64,000 bases of DNA. It comes from an uncultured bacterium (GTDB taxonomy: Bacteria; Planctomycetota; UBA1135; GCA-002686595). The position numbers and the translations under genes are program-made. Below the pieces are notes generated by a model. It was not told where the DNA came from. It saw nothing but the letters and a program-made list of their open reading frames with translations, and ran no database searches. Shown one piece after another: positions 1 through 8,186 of this stretch (position 1 is the stretch's first letter; every line of letters begins with the position of its first letter). The stretch lies in NCBI GenBank assembly GCA_937905825.1, contig CALCXM010000034.1, positions 48,794 through 112,793 on the forward strand, given 5' to 3'.

Positions 1-203
1 TCCGCCACTTCGCGGGCTGCCGTCTGCTCCAGGGTTTCCCCGCTGTTCTGTCCGCCACCGGGAAGGTAGGTTCCATCCGGGGCGCGCACCACAGCCAGGC
101 GTCCCGCCTCGTCACGCAACAAAACGTAGGCTCCCGGTCGCATGGTGTACTTGCGCTCGGGAAGATGGACGCCGAATTGGGGGATGTCAGGTTCAGAAGT
201 CAT
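1..203 (-). CDS. NUDIX hydrolase, N-terminal part (runs off left edge)
   Basis: Only about the first 67 codons lie in the window; the rest is beyond the left edge. NUDIX enzymes hydrolyse nucleoside diphosphates linked to another moiety. The start of the NUDIX box is visible: G50, then five residues, E56, then seven residues, R64-E65, inside the stretch GGGQNSGETLEQTAAREV. The preceding beta-strand region (YVLLRDEAGRLAVVRAP) is typical. The ATG lies 34 bases after the stop of the upstream glycosyltransferase gene, so it is probably the distal gene of the same minus-strand operon. The substrate cannot be told from this fragment. Confidence 0.85.
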   Translation of the reverse strand, partial: MTSEPDIPQFGVHLPERKYTMRPGAYVLLRDEAGRLAVVRAPDGTYLPGGGQNSGETLEQTAAREVA

Positions 204-237
204 AGGGAGTAGATCCTAGTTCGCCCTGGCCCCTTGT

Positions 238-1338
238 CTAGAGCGGCAGGGCCCGGCACCAGCTCTCCACCAGTTTCTGTGCGGAGGCTTGCCAGGTGTA
301 GCGACTCGCATCCTGGCGGAACTCAGCAAGTTTGGCCGGAGCGAGGGCCAGGGCCTGCTGAATGGCTCGCGCGCACTCTTCCGGGTCGTCCGCGAAGGAC
401 GGAACTCCCTTTGAGCAGACTTCCAAGTGGGCGGGAATCGAGGAAACAGCGAGGGGCGCCGAGGCGCGCATGGCTTCGACCGCGACGATGCCGAAGCCCT
501 CAAGCGTGGAGGGCAAGACGACGCAGGGAGTTTGTGCGTAGAGTTCGAGCAAGCTCCCGTCCTCCAGCGCGCCGAGAAATCGAACTCGATCCTGAACCCC
601 GAGTTCACGGGCCAGTGCCTGCAACTCTTCCAGAGCGCCTGCCTTGGCCGCTCCCACAAAGTCCACCCCGGGAAGCGAAGCGTCCAAGGCCAAGGTGTGC
701 AGCAGAAGCTGTTGGTTCTTGCGCGGTTCGAGGTGCCCCACGCACAGCAATGCGCCCCTTGGATGGGGCGCGCGCTCCAGGGGAACGAAGTGATCGGCGC
801 CATTTGGCACGACGTGGATGGTCGCGCGCTCTAGCTGCAAGCTGCTCGCGATCTCATCCGCCATGGACTCGCTGACGGTCATCAGGCAGCGCGCCCGTCG
901 GGACGAACGACCGAGCAGCTGGCGTGCCAGCAGCCTGCGCGAGAAAGAGCTATGGGCCTTGCGCAGGCTACGCAAGTCATGGATCAGCAAAGAAAGCGGC
1001 GTGTCGAAACCACGCGGCAGCGGTTGGTGGGCGCTGTGCACCAAGTCGAACGGGCGACCTTCCCGTGTCCGTTCGTCGAGCAGCTTGCGAAGCGTGCGGC
1101 CCTCCGCCATGGCGCGCCGCAAAATCGGGCGAGGCGGGATCGAACTCGGGATGCGCTCGATCGATGCAGGCAAGTCAAAAGCGCAGGGCACCTGACCTTC
1201 GAGCACACTCAAACCGCCGCCCCGTTCGAGAAGCAATTGCGCGGCGCGCGGCAACAGCTCTTGGTTGTGGCGCCGCACGCCGCCCATTTCCTGTCCAAGC
1301 ACCGAACCGAGCACCAACACACGGGGCGCGCTGCTCAC
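238..1338 (-). CDS. Glycosyltransferase family 4 (GT-B) protein
   Basis: A GT-B fold retaining glycosyltransferase of about 366 residues, probably cytoplasmic or membrane-associated, acting in glycan assembly. The N-terminal half has the GG-x-RRH pattern of the acceptor domain (GQEMGGVRRHNQELL). The C-terminal half carries GHLEPRKN and the nucleotide-sugar binding E-x7-E motif in EGFGIVAVEAM. I place the start at a GTG at 1338: it overlaps the TGA of the upstream gene (GTGA) and is preceded by GGGGGA at a suitable distance. An in-frame start at 1377 would give a longer, less plausible overlap. It is translationally coupled to the preceding glycosyltransferase. Sugar and acceptor are unknown. 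Confidence 0.9.
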   Translation of the reverse strand: MSSAPRVLVLGSVLGQEMGGVRRHNQELLPRAAQLLLERGGGLSVLEGQVPCAFDLPASIERIPSSIPPRPILRRAMAEGRTLRKLLDERTREGRPFDLVHSAHQPLPRGFDTPLSLLIHDLRSLRKAHSSFSRRLLARQLLGRSSRRARCLMTVSESMADEIASSLQLERATIHVVPNGADHFVPLERAPHPRGALLCVGHLEPRKNQQLLLHTLALDASLPGVDFVGAAKAGALEELQALARELGVQDRVRFLGALEDGSLLELYAQTPCVVLPSTLEGFGIVAVEAMRASAPLAVSSIPAHLEVCSKGVPSFADDPEECARAIQQALALAPAKLAEFRQDASRYTWQASAQKLVESWCRALPL

Positions 1339-2381
1339 GACCAAGTCCCCCAAAGCTCGCGGACTTGTTGCGCGCAACGTTGCCAGGAATAGCGCGCGGC
1401 ATGTTCGCGCAGCTGGGGCTGGCGGGTCAGGTTGAAGGACATGGCCGCTTGCATGCCTGCGGCGATGCTCTCGCTATCGTGGCTGCTTGCGAGGATGGCG
1501 TGCTCCCCGGCGATTTCTGCTTGGGCGCTGGCGCGCGAGACCAGAACCGGCGTGCCCCGCACGTAGGACTCGAGCACGGGGAAGCCAAAGCCTTCCGAGT
1601 GACTCATGACGCAGGTGAAACCCGCGGCCTCGGTGAGAGCCCCGAGCTCTGATTCGGAGACATGGCCGACCCAGTGCACGAGCTGGCCGATGCCCAATCC
1701 CCGCGCGACTCGCAGATCCTCGAGCAGCGACTCTGTCTCGGCTCCGGTGACCACCAGGTGCAGGCCTTTGTCGCGAGCGCGCTCGTGCAAGCTGGCCAGG
1801 GCTTCGAAACACCGGCGCAGGTTCTTCTTGGGCCGCGTGCCGCCGATCACCAAGCAGAATGGCGTCTCCTCTTCAATCAAGCGTCGGGGGCCCTTGGGCG
1901 GTTCCTCTGGAGCGTGCGCGATTTTTTGATCGACACCCCAAGGGCAAGCGTGCACGTGCAAACCGTTCCCGGACTCCTCGATCAATTGCTGACGAACAAA
2001 CTCCGTCGGGCACACCACCCCGTCCGCGCGGCCGACTCCAAAGCGTGCCCAAAAACGGTGTTGAACTCCCGCGTTTTCCTTGCAGTTATTGCGCCAGGGC
2101 AACTCGTGCACGGTGCTCACCCGGCGACCCGGTCCGCGAGTTGGGAAAGCGGAGATTGGCGAGTGCAAGCCGATGACTTGCGCGCGCTGAATTTGTTCCG
2201 GCAACAAGAAGTGACGCCACCAGCGTTCGTTCTCCCCGGGACTCGGGGCCAGAGGAACCAACTGCACATCCGCGAGTTCGTTCAAGGCTTCCATCAAACC
2301 GCGACAGGCGCGCACCACCCCGGGGGGGTAAGGGCGAACGAGGGGGGAGCTGTCGAAGGCGATGCGCATGGGCGGTCGCAA
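1335..2381 (-). CDS. Glycosyltransferase family 4 (GT-B) protein
   Basis: A second GT4-type glycosyltransferase of 348 residues. The N-terminus (MRIAFDSSPLVRP, from the second Met, 12 bases in) is the usual first beta strand, with a PPGVVRACRGL acceptor-domain helix. The C-terminal Rossmann domain has GGTRPKKN and the E-x7-E motif in SEGFGFPVLESYVRGTPVLVS. It sits 6 bases after the methyltransferase stop and overlaps the next glycosyltransferase by GTGA, so methyltransferase, this gene, the next GT and the NUDIX gene probably form one minus-strand operon making a surface saccharide. It and its downstream neighbour may act successively on one acceptor; that is inference. Confidence 0.9.
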   Translation of the reverse strand: MRPPMRIAFDSSPLVRPYPPGVVRACRGLMEALNELADVQLVPLAPSPGENERWWRHFLLPEQIQRAQVIGLHSPISAFPTRGPGRRVSTVHELPWRNNCKENAGVQHRFWARFGVGRADGVVCPTEFVRQQLIEESGNGLHVHACPWGVDQKIAHAPEEPPKGPRRLIEEETPFCLVIGGTRPKKNLRRCFEALASLHERARDKGLHLVVTGAETESLLEDLRVARGLGIGQLVHWVGHVSESELGALTEAAGFTCVMSHSEGFGFPVLESYVRGTPVLVSRASAQAEIAGEHAILASSHDSESIAAGMQAAMSFNLTRQPQLREHAARYSWQRCAQQVRELWGTWS

Positions 2382-2387
2382 GGTACC

Positions 2388-3350
2388 TCAACTCAAGCGT
2401 CGAGCGACTAGGGAAACCAACCCAGCGTCGGGGTCCGTGAATCCGCGCGCCATCCAACCGGCGCGCAGCAGGCTGCGCCCGAAGGCCCCCGGCTTTGGAG
2501 TCTTGTCGAACATCCCGCCATCCGTGGCCGCTGGCGGAATCGATCGAATCCAGCCAAAGCCTTCGGATTCCAGCACTTTGAGCACGTGCGGCATGGGCAG
2601 GATGTGCTCCAGCGGATGGCGATATTGGTCTTCGGTCCAGATGCGTTTCTTCTCTTCGTCCAGGTCCCGTCTGCGCAGAATCGGATCCAGGGCGCGCACG
2701 GGTTCGTAGCGGAATCTGGTCAAGCTACGCCGGGCGCAATGCACGGCCCGTCCCCACGTCTCGTAGAAGCCGAGCACCAACACACCCCCGGGGGCCACGC
2801 GCCGGGCCACTTGGCGGGTGGCTTCATCGGGGTCGGGAGTGTGATGCACCACGCCGCGGGAGATGACGACTTGATAGGCCCTTTCTTCCACGGGCAAATC
2901 GAAAAGGTCTCCGCGCACGAGCTGCAAGTTGTCGAGTCCGACCTTTTCGCGGAAATCGTCCGCGTACTTCAAGGAGACCCGGCAACCATCCACGCCGATC
3001 ACCGTGCGGCCGGGACCGGAGATGGCGAGGAAGGCGCTGAGTTGGGCCGTCCCACAACCGCACTCCAAGACTCGCGCGTCCGTGGGGATGGCCTCGTCCA
3101 AGGACGTCAAGAAATGCGCCCGGCGGGAGCGATCGAGCAGGGTGCCGCGCGTGTCCCCGGGGGCGTAACCGGGGAATGGGTTGACGCTGTAGAAATCCTC
3201 GACCTGCCCAGCACGCTTTTCGCGGTCCGTGACCCCGATGGTGTCCACCACCGCCCCGTGCAACTCAAAGGCGAGGGCACACCTTGGACAAGCATTCAAG
3301 CCTCGGACGCAGGTTAGGCAACGGGGGCAGAAGGGAGGGGCGGGGGCCAT
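2388..3350 (-). CDS. Class I SAM-dependent methyltransferase with N-terminal zinc-ribbon
   Basis: A methyltransferase of 320 residues. The N-terminus has two CPRC pairs (CPRCLTCVRGLNACPRC, residues about 8-24), a small zinc ribbon. SAM-binding motif I is VLECGCGTAQLS (about residues 95-106), followed by VIGVDGC (motif II) and a Methyltransf_11/25-like core with SRGVVHHTPDPD. The spacer YSVNPFPGY is common in methyltransferases of polysaccharide loci. It is the first gene of the minus-strand operon with two glycosyltransferases, suggesting that it methylates a sugar or glycan intermediate. The acceptor is not determinable from the sequence. Confidence 0.85.
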   Translation of the reverse strand: MAPAPPFCPRCLTCVRGLNACPRCALAFELHGAVVDTIGVTDREKRAGQVEDFYSVNPFPGYAPGDTRGTLLDRSRRAHFLTSLDEAIPTDARVLECGCGTAQLSAFLAISGPGRTVIGVDGCRVSLKYADDFREKVGLDNLQLVRGDLFDLPVEERAYQVVISRGVVHHTPDPDEATRQVARRVAPGGVLVLGFYETWGRAVHCARRSLTRFRYEPVRALDPILRRRDLDEEKKRIWTEDQYRHPLEHILPMPHVLKVLESEGFGWIRSIPPAATDGGMFDKTPKPGAFGRSLLRAGWMARGFTDPDAGLVSLVARRLS

Positions 3351-3488
3351 AGGAAAGCGGTTGTTTGCTGGACTGGGTTTCGGTGTTAGACTGCGGTCGA
3401 GCCAAGGCTGGGTGGTCGGCTCGCTCCTGCTTTGAGACTGCCCGCTTCAACGTGGCCGCTGAATGGACTTGAAAGGGAAACGGACGTC

Positions 3489-3677
3489 ATGATGGGAAGA
3501 ATGCTTCGATCGCTGAAGACCGGTTTCGCCACCACCAAAGAGTTGGTCGCGAACATGTGGGCGGGACCGTTTTGGTTGCTCGTGCCGTTCTTCTTGATCC
3601 TCTTGCCGGCCGCCTTCCTGTTCATCTTCTTGCACACCGTGCCTTACGTGGCTCCCTTCGTCTACACGATCTTCTGA
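3489..3677 (+). CDS. DUF5989-like small membrane protein
   Basis: A 62-residue protein with a basic N-terminus (MMGRMLRSLKTGF), the pattern ATTKELVANMWAGPFWLL, and a single hydrophobic membrane segment LVPFFLILLPAAFLFIFL. Length, the TKEL-x-W-x-WL arrangement and proximity to a carbamoyltransferase fit the DUF5989 family, whose function is unknown. I chose the ATG at 3489 because GAAAGGGA lies just upstream; a start at 3432 would add a non-conserved leader. The carbamoyltransferase lies immediately downstream on the other strand (tail to tail), so the two are neighbours but not co-transcribed. Family assignment is by pattern only. Confidence 0.65.
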   Translation: MMGRMLRSLKTGFATTKELVANMWAGPFWLLVPFFLILLPAAFLFIFLHTVPYVAPFVYTIF

Positions 3678-3726
3678 TCCTAGGTGTCTGTGGGGCCTTG
3701 GGCCGGAGCCTTCGGAGAGGGCGATC

Positions 3727-5415
3727 TCAGCGGCGAGTGTAGAGCCGGTTCTCGACGATCAGGCTGGTCAGGGTTGTGCGGTTGAACGCTTCGTAGGCGT
3801 CAGCTTCCACCCGCACGATCGGGGCCCCGCGCAAGGCGAAGGTTTCGTGCAGGAGCAATGGCAGCCCAGTTGCCTCACCAAACTCCAGCAACAGGCGATG
3901 CATGGCGGGATCCGTTTCCGCCCGCACGACTTGAGGCCACGCGCTTCCATTGGGTGCGACGGCGGAGGGGGCTGCTGACTTGAGTTTGTCCTTGGCGGGA
4001 ACGCAGAGTTGAGCCATTTCCAGGGCCGCCTGCGCTCCCGTGGGAAGCTCGAAGTAGTCCGCCGCGTGCTCTTCCGGAACGAGCAAGCGAATCGGAAGGA
4101 AGGGCTCCGCGACTTGGACCGTCTCCTGCAAGGAAGTGCGCGCCTCAGGGGGGCGCGGGTCGCACAGCAGACTGCGATGGCCTTGACTGCGCAGGCCGAG
4201 TTCAAACTCTGCGCGTACCCAGGCCACCCGTTCGCCGTCGAGCAATTTGGAGAGCAGGGTTTGGTGCGGATCGCTGAGTTCCTGCGCGCCCTCTTCCGGA
4301 TGGGCTTCGATGGGCATGCCAAACCATGGGGTGCTTTGCGGGAAGCGTTCCGAGTTCGTCGAGTTCGCGTATTCCACGTACAGGGCGGCGCCCATGGCAG
4401 CCCCCGCGTCGTCGCACTCCGGCGGCACGTAGATCGATTGAAAGGGACCGTCCTTCAAGAGCCGCGAACAAAGGCCGCGGTTGGTGGCGAGTCGGCCACC
4501 GAAGCACAGGTTCTCGCTTGGCGCGCGCTTGTGCAACTCCCCTGCGAGTTCAAGGCCGCGCAACTCGATCAGCGCTTGCAAGCTCGCGGCCACGTCCGCG
4601 TCGCGACAGTCCGCTGTCTCGTAGCGCAGGGGGGACGTTCCCAAGCGCGCCGGTCCAAGCAGGGCCTCCAACTTCTCCGTGAACAGCGTCTCGTGATCGA
4701 AGTCGTAGCGAAAGGCTTCCATGTCGATGCTGAAGCTACCCTCGGGCCCGCAGGGCGCAAGCCCTTCGAAAATCTCCAGGTAGCGCGGCGTGCCGTAGCT
4801 GGCGAGTCCTTCCAAGAAGTGATCCTGGGCACCCGGCTCCAGGCCCAGGTACTGGGCGATGGCGGAGACGAAGAGGCCCAAGGAGTGCGGGAAGTGAATC
4901 TCTGCGAGCGTGCTCAGTTGCGTGCCCTTGCCTGCGGACAAACTGCTGGTGGCCCACTCGCCACTGTCGTCAAGCACCAAGACCGCGGCTTCTTCAAAAG
5001 GCGAAGCGTAGTAGGCCGCGGCCGCGTGGGCCATTTGGTGCTCCGTGAAGAAGATGCGATCCGTGTCCGGAAACTCGAGCTCGTCCGCGATTCGGTTCTT
5101 CATCCAAAGCCGATCCCCGAGCCACAGAAACATGTTGCGCGAGAAGGACCGAGCGCTCTTTGGGAAGGCACTTAGTTGAGTCGCCATCACGCGCTCGAAC
5201 TTGCGCAGGGGTTTTTCGTAGAACACGATCCCGTCCAGGTCGCGCATCTGCAATCCGCCTTGAGCCAGGCAAGCGCGCGCCGCCCGCGTGGGGAAGGCTT
5301 CGTCTTGCAAGCGCTTGGTGAAGCGATCCTCTTCGATGCAGGCGATCGGTTTGCCGTCGACCACGAGGGCCGCCGCTGAAGCGCGGTGAAAGGCCGAAAT
5401 TCCTAACAGACGCAT
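3727..5415 (-). CDS. Carbamoyltransferase (NodU/CmcH/TobZ family), divergent
   Basis: A 562-residue protein of the O-carbamoyltransferase family, which transfers carbamoyl from carbamoyl phosphate via carbamoyl-AMP to hydroxyl groups of sugars or antibiotics. The N-terminal Kae1-like domain keeps the metal-binding H126-x3-H130 pair (TEHQMAHAAAAYY), the DDSGEW motif (149-154), NLCFGGRLATNR and the Asp of ECDDAGAAMGAALY. Other family motifs are altered: the usual HDxSAA region reads HRASAA, KHDxxFP reads LQDEAFP, the EFGPRALGNRS block reads EFELGLRSQGHRS, and NTSFN reads HETFA. The start at 5415 overlaps nothing and follows the ferritin-like gene by one base. It may be an unusual or inactive member; glycan carbamoylation is the likely context. 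Confidence 0.85.
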   Translation of the reverse strand: MRLLGISAFHRASAAALVVDGKPIACIEEDRFTKRLQDEAFPTRAARACLAQGGLQMRDLDGIVFYEKPLRKFERVMATQLSAFPKSARSFSRNMFLWLGDRLWMKNRIADELEFPDTDRIFFTEHQMAHAAAAYYASPFEEAAVLVLDDSGEWATSSLSAGKGTQLSTLAEIHFPHSLGLFVSAIAQYLGLEPGAQDHFLEGLASYGTPRYLEIFEGLAPCGPEGSFSIDMEAFRYDFDHETLFTEKLEALLGPARLGTSPLRYETADCRDADVAASLQALIELRGLELAGELHKRAPSENLCFGGRLATNRGLCSRLLKDGPFQSIYVPPECDDAGAAMGAALYVEYANSTNSERFPQSTPWFGMPIEAHPEEGAQELSDPHQTLLSKLLDGERVAWVRAEFELGLRSQGHRSLLCDPRPPEARTSLQETVQVAEPFLPIRLLVPEEHAADYFELPTGAQAALEMAQLCVPAKDKLKSAAPSAVAPNGSAWPQVVRAETDPAMHRLLLEFGEATGLPLLLHETFALRGAPIVRVEADAYEAFNRTTLTSLIVENRLYTRR

Positions 5416-5416
5416 G

Positions 5417-6199
5417 CTAGTACTGGCTCGCGACGTTCTTGGCGGGGTCGCGCTCGCCACGCGGTTCTCGCCAGCCTGCGGGCATCTTGCGGCCCTTGGA
5501 GATCAGCCCGATGGGCAGCATGGCCGTCCAGTACATGAGGTACAAAAGCACCCTGCCGAAGCCCCCGGCGGAGCGCACACCGAGGCGCTTCCAACCGCCG
5601 AGCACGGTCGAACGGCGGGCTTCTTTCAGCGCTTTCGCCACCTCCTGTTCCCGGCCTTCCTTGCGCCAGCGCTCCAGGATCTTGCCCGTGTAGGAAATGT
5701 GGTACTTCTCATCGACGGCCAAGCGCTTGAAGAGCTCCGTGGTTTTTGGATCGTCCGTCAAGCAACGCATGTGCAACTCAAAGGTCGCCATGGCCCGTTG
5801 CTCCACCACGTGGACCATCGCCACGTAAGCCACCTCGCCCATGCTGTCGAAGAGGCTCCCGTCATAGAAACCGTGGCCGTCCACTTCGACTTCCCGTGCA
5901 CGCAGCATGTCCGTGGACTTGTCGGAGAAGTCCTCGCGCAGACCGCCCTCCACTTGGGAGCTGGCACGCAGTTCCGCCGCCCGCGCGCGAAAGAGCTCGC
6001 CGTGCATCATCTCTTCCTTGCCGTGCCGCACGATGTGATGCAGCAGTTCTGGATCGCTAACGCGCTTGGCCGCGGAGAGCAAGTCGCGGCCCCCGTCGTC
6101 TTCGGTCATGCCGAAGCTTTCTAGGGTGCGAACCTTGCGGACCGGGTCGTTCCACATGGCGCGATAGCGGGGCATCGCGAAGTAGTCGAATAGCTTCAT
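5417..6199 (-). CDS. Ferritin-like diiron-type protein with C-terminal membrane segment
   Basis: A 260-residue mostly helical protein. Two ExxH-type pairs typical of ferritin-like four-helix bundles are visible: EEMMHGEL (about residue 62) and DEKYHISYT (about residue 167), with further Glu candidates in VVEQRAMATFELHM. This suggests a diiron or related metal site, used in this superfamily for oxidation, hydroxylation or iron handling. Near the C-terminus VLLYLMYWTAMLPIGLI looks like a membrane segment. The gene starts the operon and its stop lies one base before the carbamoyltransferase ATG, so the two are probably co-translated and act together. No specific reaction can be assigned. Confidence 0.7.
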   Translation of the reverse strand: MKLFDYFAMPRYRAMWNDPVRKVRTLESFGMTEDDGGRDLLSAAKRVSDPELLHHIVRHGKEEMMHGELFRARAAELRASSQVEGGLREDFSDKSTDMLRAREVEVDGHGFYDGSLFDSMGEVAYVAMVHVVEQRAMATFELHMRCLTDDPKTTELFKRLAVDEKYHISYTGKILERWRKEGREQEVAKALKEARRSTVLGGWKRLGVRSAGGFGRVLLYLMYWTAMLPIGLISKGRKMPAGWREPRGERDPAKNVASQY

Positions 6200-6617
6200 A
6201 GGTGGTGTTCAGCGCGAGCTTGGCTTCCAGATCGTGGCGAAGGTAGGAAGCAAATGAGGAGAGCGTGAGGGAGGCTGGAGCCCTTCCGGGAAGCGAGTTC
6301 TACCCGGTTCGAGGGGAGGATCCCCGAACCAATCTACTCTAAGCCTGAGTGCGCGCAAGGCTGGCACGCGGAGCTCTTGGTTGGGGAACGGGCGTTGGCT
6401 TGGCCAGGGGGCATCCAGGGGGGGCAACGCTGACGGAGAGTTCCAGGAGGCAGAGCCGACAAACAACGTTGAACGGGAACGGCGGAGGGGACATGCAGAG
6501 GCGAGTGCAGAGAGGCAGCGCTGAGCGGCGACGCACAGAGCCTCCCATGCAAACTCAATGGGACTCATTGTGAACTCACAGATTCATCCAGCCGGTAGCA
6601 GCAGGTAGGATGCACGC
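6200..6617. other. Intergenic region between divergent genes
   Basis: These 418 bases separate the ferritin-like gene (minus) and a glycosyltransferase (plus). No credible coding sequence or RNA gene is visible; the short open frames here are low-complexity and unconserved in appearance. It must hold promoters for both flanking genes, but I could not identify convincing -35/-10 pairs. Confidence 0.5.
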
Positions 6618-7781
6618 GTGAGTTTGAGCAAAAGCAATCCAGTCCTGCGAGTCGGTCTCTGCATCGATCGTTGGGATCCCCTGCGCGGGGGCGCTGAGTC
6701 GGCCTTGGCTCAACTCGCCACTTGGCTCGAAGCTCGCGGCCACCGGGTTCTTGTCTTCGCACGGGAACGACCCGATCACGCCCAGGACGCGCCCGGTGAA
6801 TTCGTGGCTGTTCGAGCTCGGGGCCTGACGCGTGGGCGCCGCGAACGGAACCTGGGCTGCGCCATGTTGCGTGCAGCCCGTGAGCTGAAATGTGACGTGG
6901 TGGTAGGCGTGCGCCACATGGAAAACGTGGACGTGCTCTGGCCCCACGGGGGCACGCACGTGGAGTCCTTGCGCGCCATGGGCAAGCGCGCGCGCGGCCG
7001 CCATCAAACCTTCCTCGACATAGAACGGACCGCGATCGACGGGGGCGGAGCGCAGTGCATCGTTTGCGTGTCCGAGCTGATCCGCGAAGAAATGCTGCGG
7101 CACTATCCCGGGTGTGAGGAGCGCTTGGAGGTGATTCCCAACGGCGTGGACTTGGAGCGCTTCCGTGTCGAGGCTCGGCCCCAAGCGCAAAGGGAACTGC
7201 GCGAGCTGGGTGCTTGGGAGGTTGGCACGCCGCTCCTCACTTTTGTTGCACGCAACCCCGAGCTCAAGGGTTTGGACCTTTTGCTGCGTTCTCTCTCGCT
7301 GTTGCAAGAAGAGCCCTGGAAGCTGGTGATCGCGGGGCCCCGGGACACGGGCCCGGTGCAGCGCAAGGTCGCGCAGCACTTGCGAAACACCAGTCGCGTG
7401 CTCGTCGCCGAACACTTGGACAGCTTGACCCTCGCCGCTGGCTCCGACTTGTTGCTCTTGCCCAGCCGCCGAGATCCTTGCCCCTTGGTCGTGCTCGAGG
7501 CGCTCGCTTGCGGGACGCCGGTGCTCGTCAGTGAAGCGGTCGGATCCAAAGACGCCATTCAATCCGAAGCGCATGGCGCGGTGTTCGCCACGGACAGCAG
7601 TCCCGAGGACTTGTCGAAGCAGATTGCAAGGCGCCTGCAAATCTGCGCGGCGGGAGACTTCACCAGGGAAGAGATCGCCAGCGCCGTGGCCCAACGCAGC
7701 CTGCCCGCGTGGTTAGGCGGTATGGAAGCGCTGCTGCTAGCTTTTGCCGCGGGAAAAGGGGTAAGCTCCCGCCATGAATAA
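6618..7781 (+). CDS. Glycosyltransferase family 4 (WaaG-like)
   Basis: A 387-residue GT-B glycosyltransferase. It has the acceptor-domain signature DRWDPLRGGAESAL, a central WPHGGTHVESLRAM stretch resembling LPS-core glucosyltransferases, VIPNGVDLERF at the domain junction, FVARNPELKGLDLLL, and the nucleotide-sugar motif DPCPLVVLEALACGTPVLVS. The GTG start at 6618 follows AGGTAGGA; an ATG at 6610 only opens a four-codon frame. It overlaps the next lipoprotein gene by 8 bases. A role in lipopolysaccharide or other glycan core assembly is likely by family, but donor and acceptor are unknown. Confidence 0.88.
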   Translation: MSLSKSNPVLRVGLCIDRWDPLRGGAESALAQLATWLEARGHRVLVFARERPDHAQDAPGEFVAVRARGLTRGRRERNLGCAMLRAARELKCDVVVGVRHMENVDVLWPHGGTHVESLRAMGKRARGRHQTFLDIERTAIDGGGAQCIVCVSELIREEMLRHYPGCEERLEVIPNGVDLERFRVEARPQAQRELRELGAWEVGTPLLTFVARNPELKGLDLLLRSLSLLQEEPWKLVIAGPRDTGPVQRKVAQHLRNTSRVLVAEHLDSLTLAAGSDLLLLPSRRDPCPLVVLEALACGTPVLVSEAVGSKDAIQSEAHGAVFATDSSPEDLSKQIARRLQICAAGDFTREEIASAVAQRSLPAWLGGMEALLLAFAAGKGVSSRHE

Positions 7782-8154
7782 TCGGTTCACCTGCCTGCTC
7801 TTGTTGTGCTGCCTGGCGACCCCCTCCTGCTTCATCTCCCGCGGGCGTGTCAATCAGGCCATCGACCAAGAAGCGTACGGTCGTTTGCAGCCGGGGACTT
7901 CCTCCGCGGACGACGTGTTGCGTGAGTTAGGCGCACCGGCCGAGGTGGTTCAACTGGCCAAGCGCACGGCCTGGCGCTACGACTTCACGCAGACCAAGAC
8001 GGCCGCCCTGTGGCCCATCATCCTGGTGTTCGTGAACAGCGAGATCCGACAGGACAGGGTCTGGGCCTTCTTCGACGAGCAGGGCGTCTTGACCCACTTG
8101 GGCGGCACCTTCAAAGCGGACCAGGCTTCTTACTCCATGCCGTGGTCGGATTGA
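7774..8154 (+). CDS. Small lipoprotein, BamE/SmpA-like
   Basis: A 126-residue protein with a lipoprotein signal peptide: LLLLCCLATPSC, with the lipid-attachment Cys at about residue 20. The mature part contains the pattern LQPGTSSADDVLRELGAPAEVV, the beginning of which matches the BamE/SmpA/OmlA fold signature (L-x-x-G-x-[ST]-x-x-x-V-x-x-x-LG-x-P). WRYDFTQTKT and FFDEQGVLTHLG fit the following beta strands. It overlaps the upstream glycosyltransferase by 8 bases and is followed by a second protein with the same pattern. BamE aids outer-membrane protein assembly, but this fold is also used by unrelated periplasmic proteins, so the role is open. Confidence 0.75.
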   Translation: MNNRFTCLLLLCCLATPSCFISRGRVNQAIDQEAYGRLQPGTSSADDVLRELGAPAEVVQLAKRTAWRYDFTQTKTAALWPIILVFVNSEIRQDRVWAFFDEQGVLTHLGGTFKADQASYSMPWSD

Positions 8155-8186
8155 TCCCCCTTTCGTTGGACCGAGCTTCGCGAAGT

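Noticed and set aside
4009..5175. Long plus-strand open frame opposite the carbamoyltransferase gene
   Set aside because: It lies entirely antisense to a gene with clear family motifs and has no recognisable domain; long antisense frames are expected in GC-rich genes.
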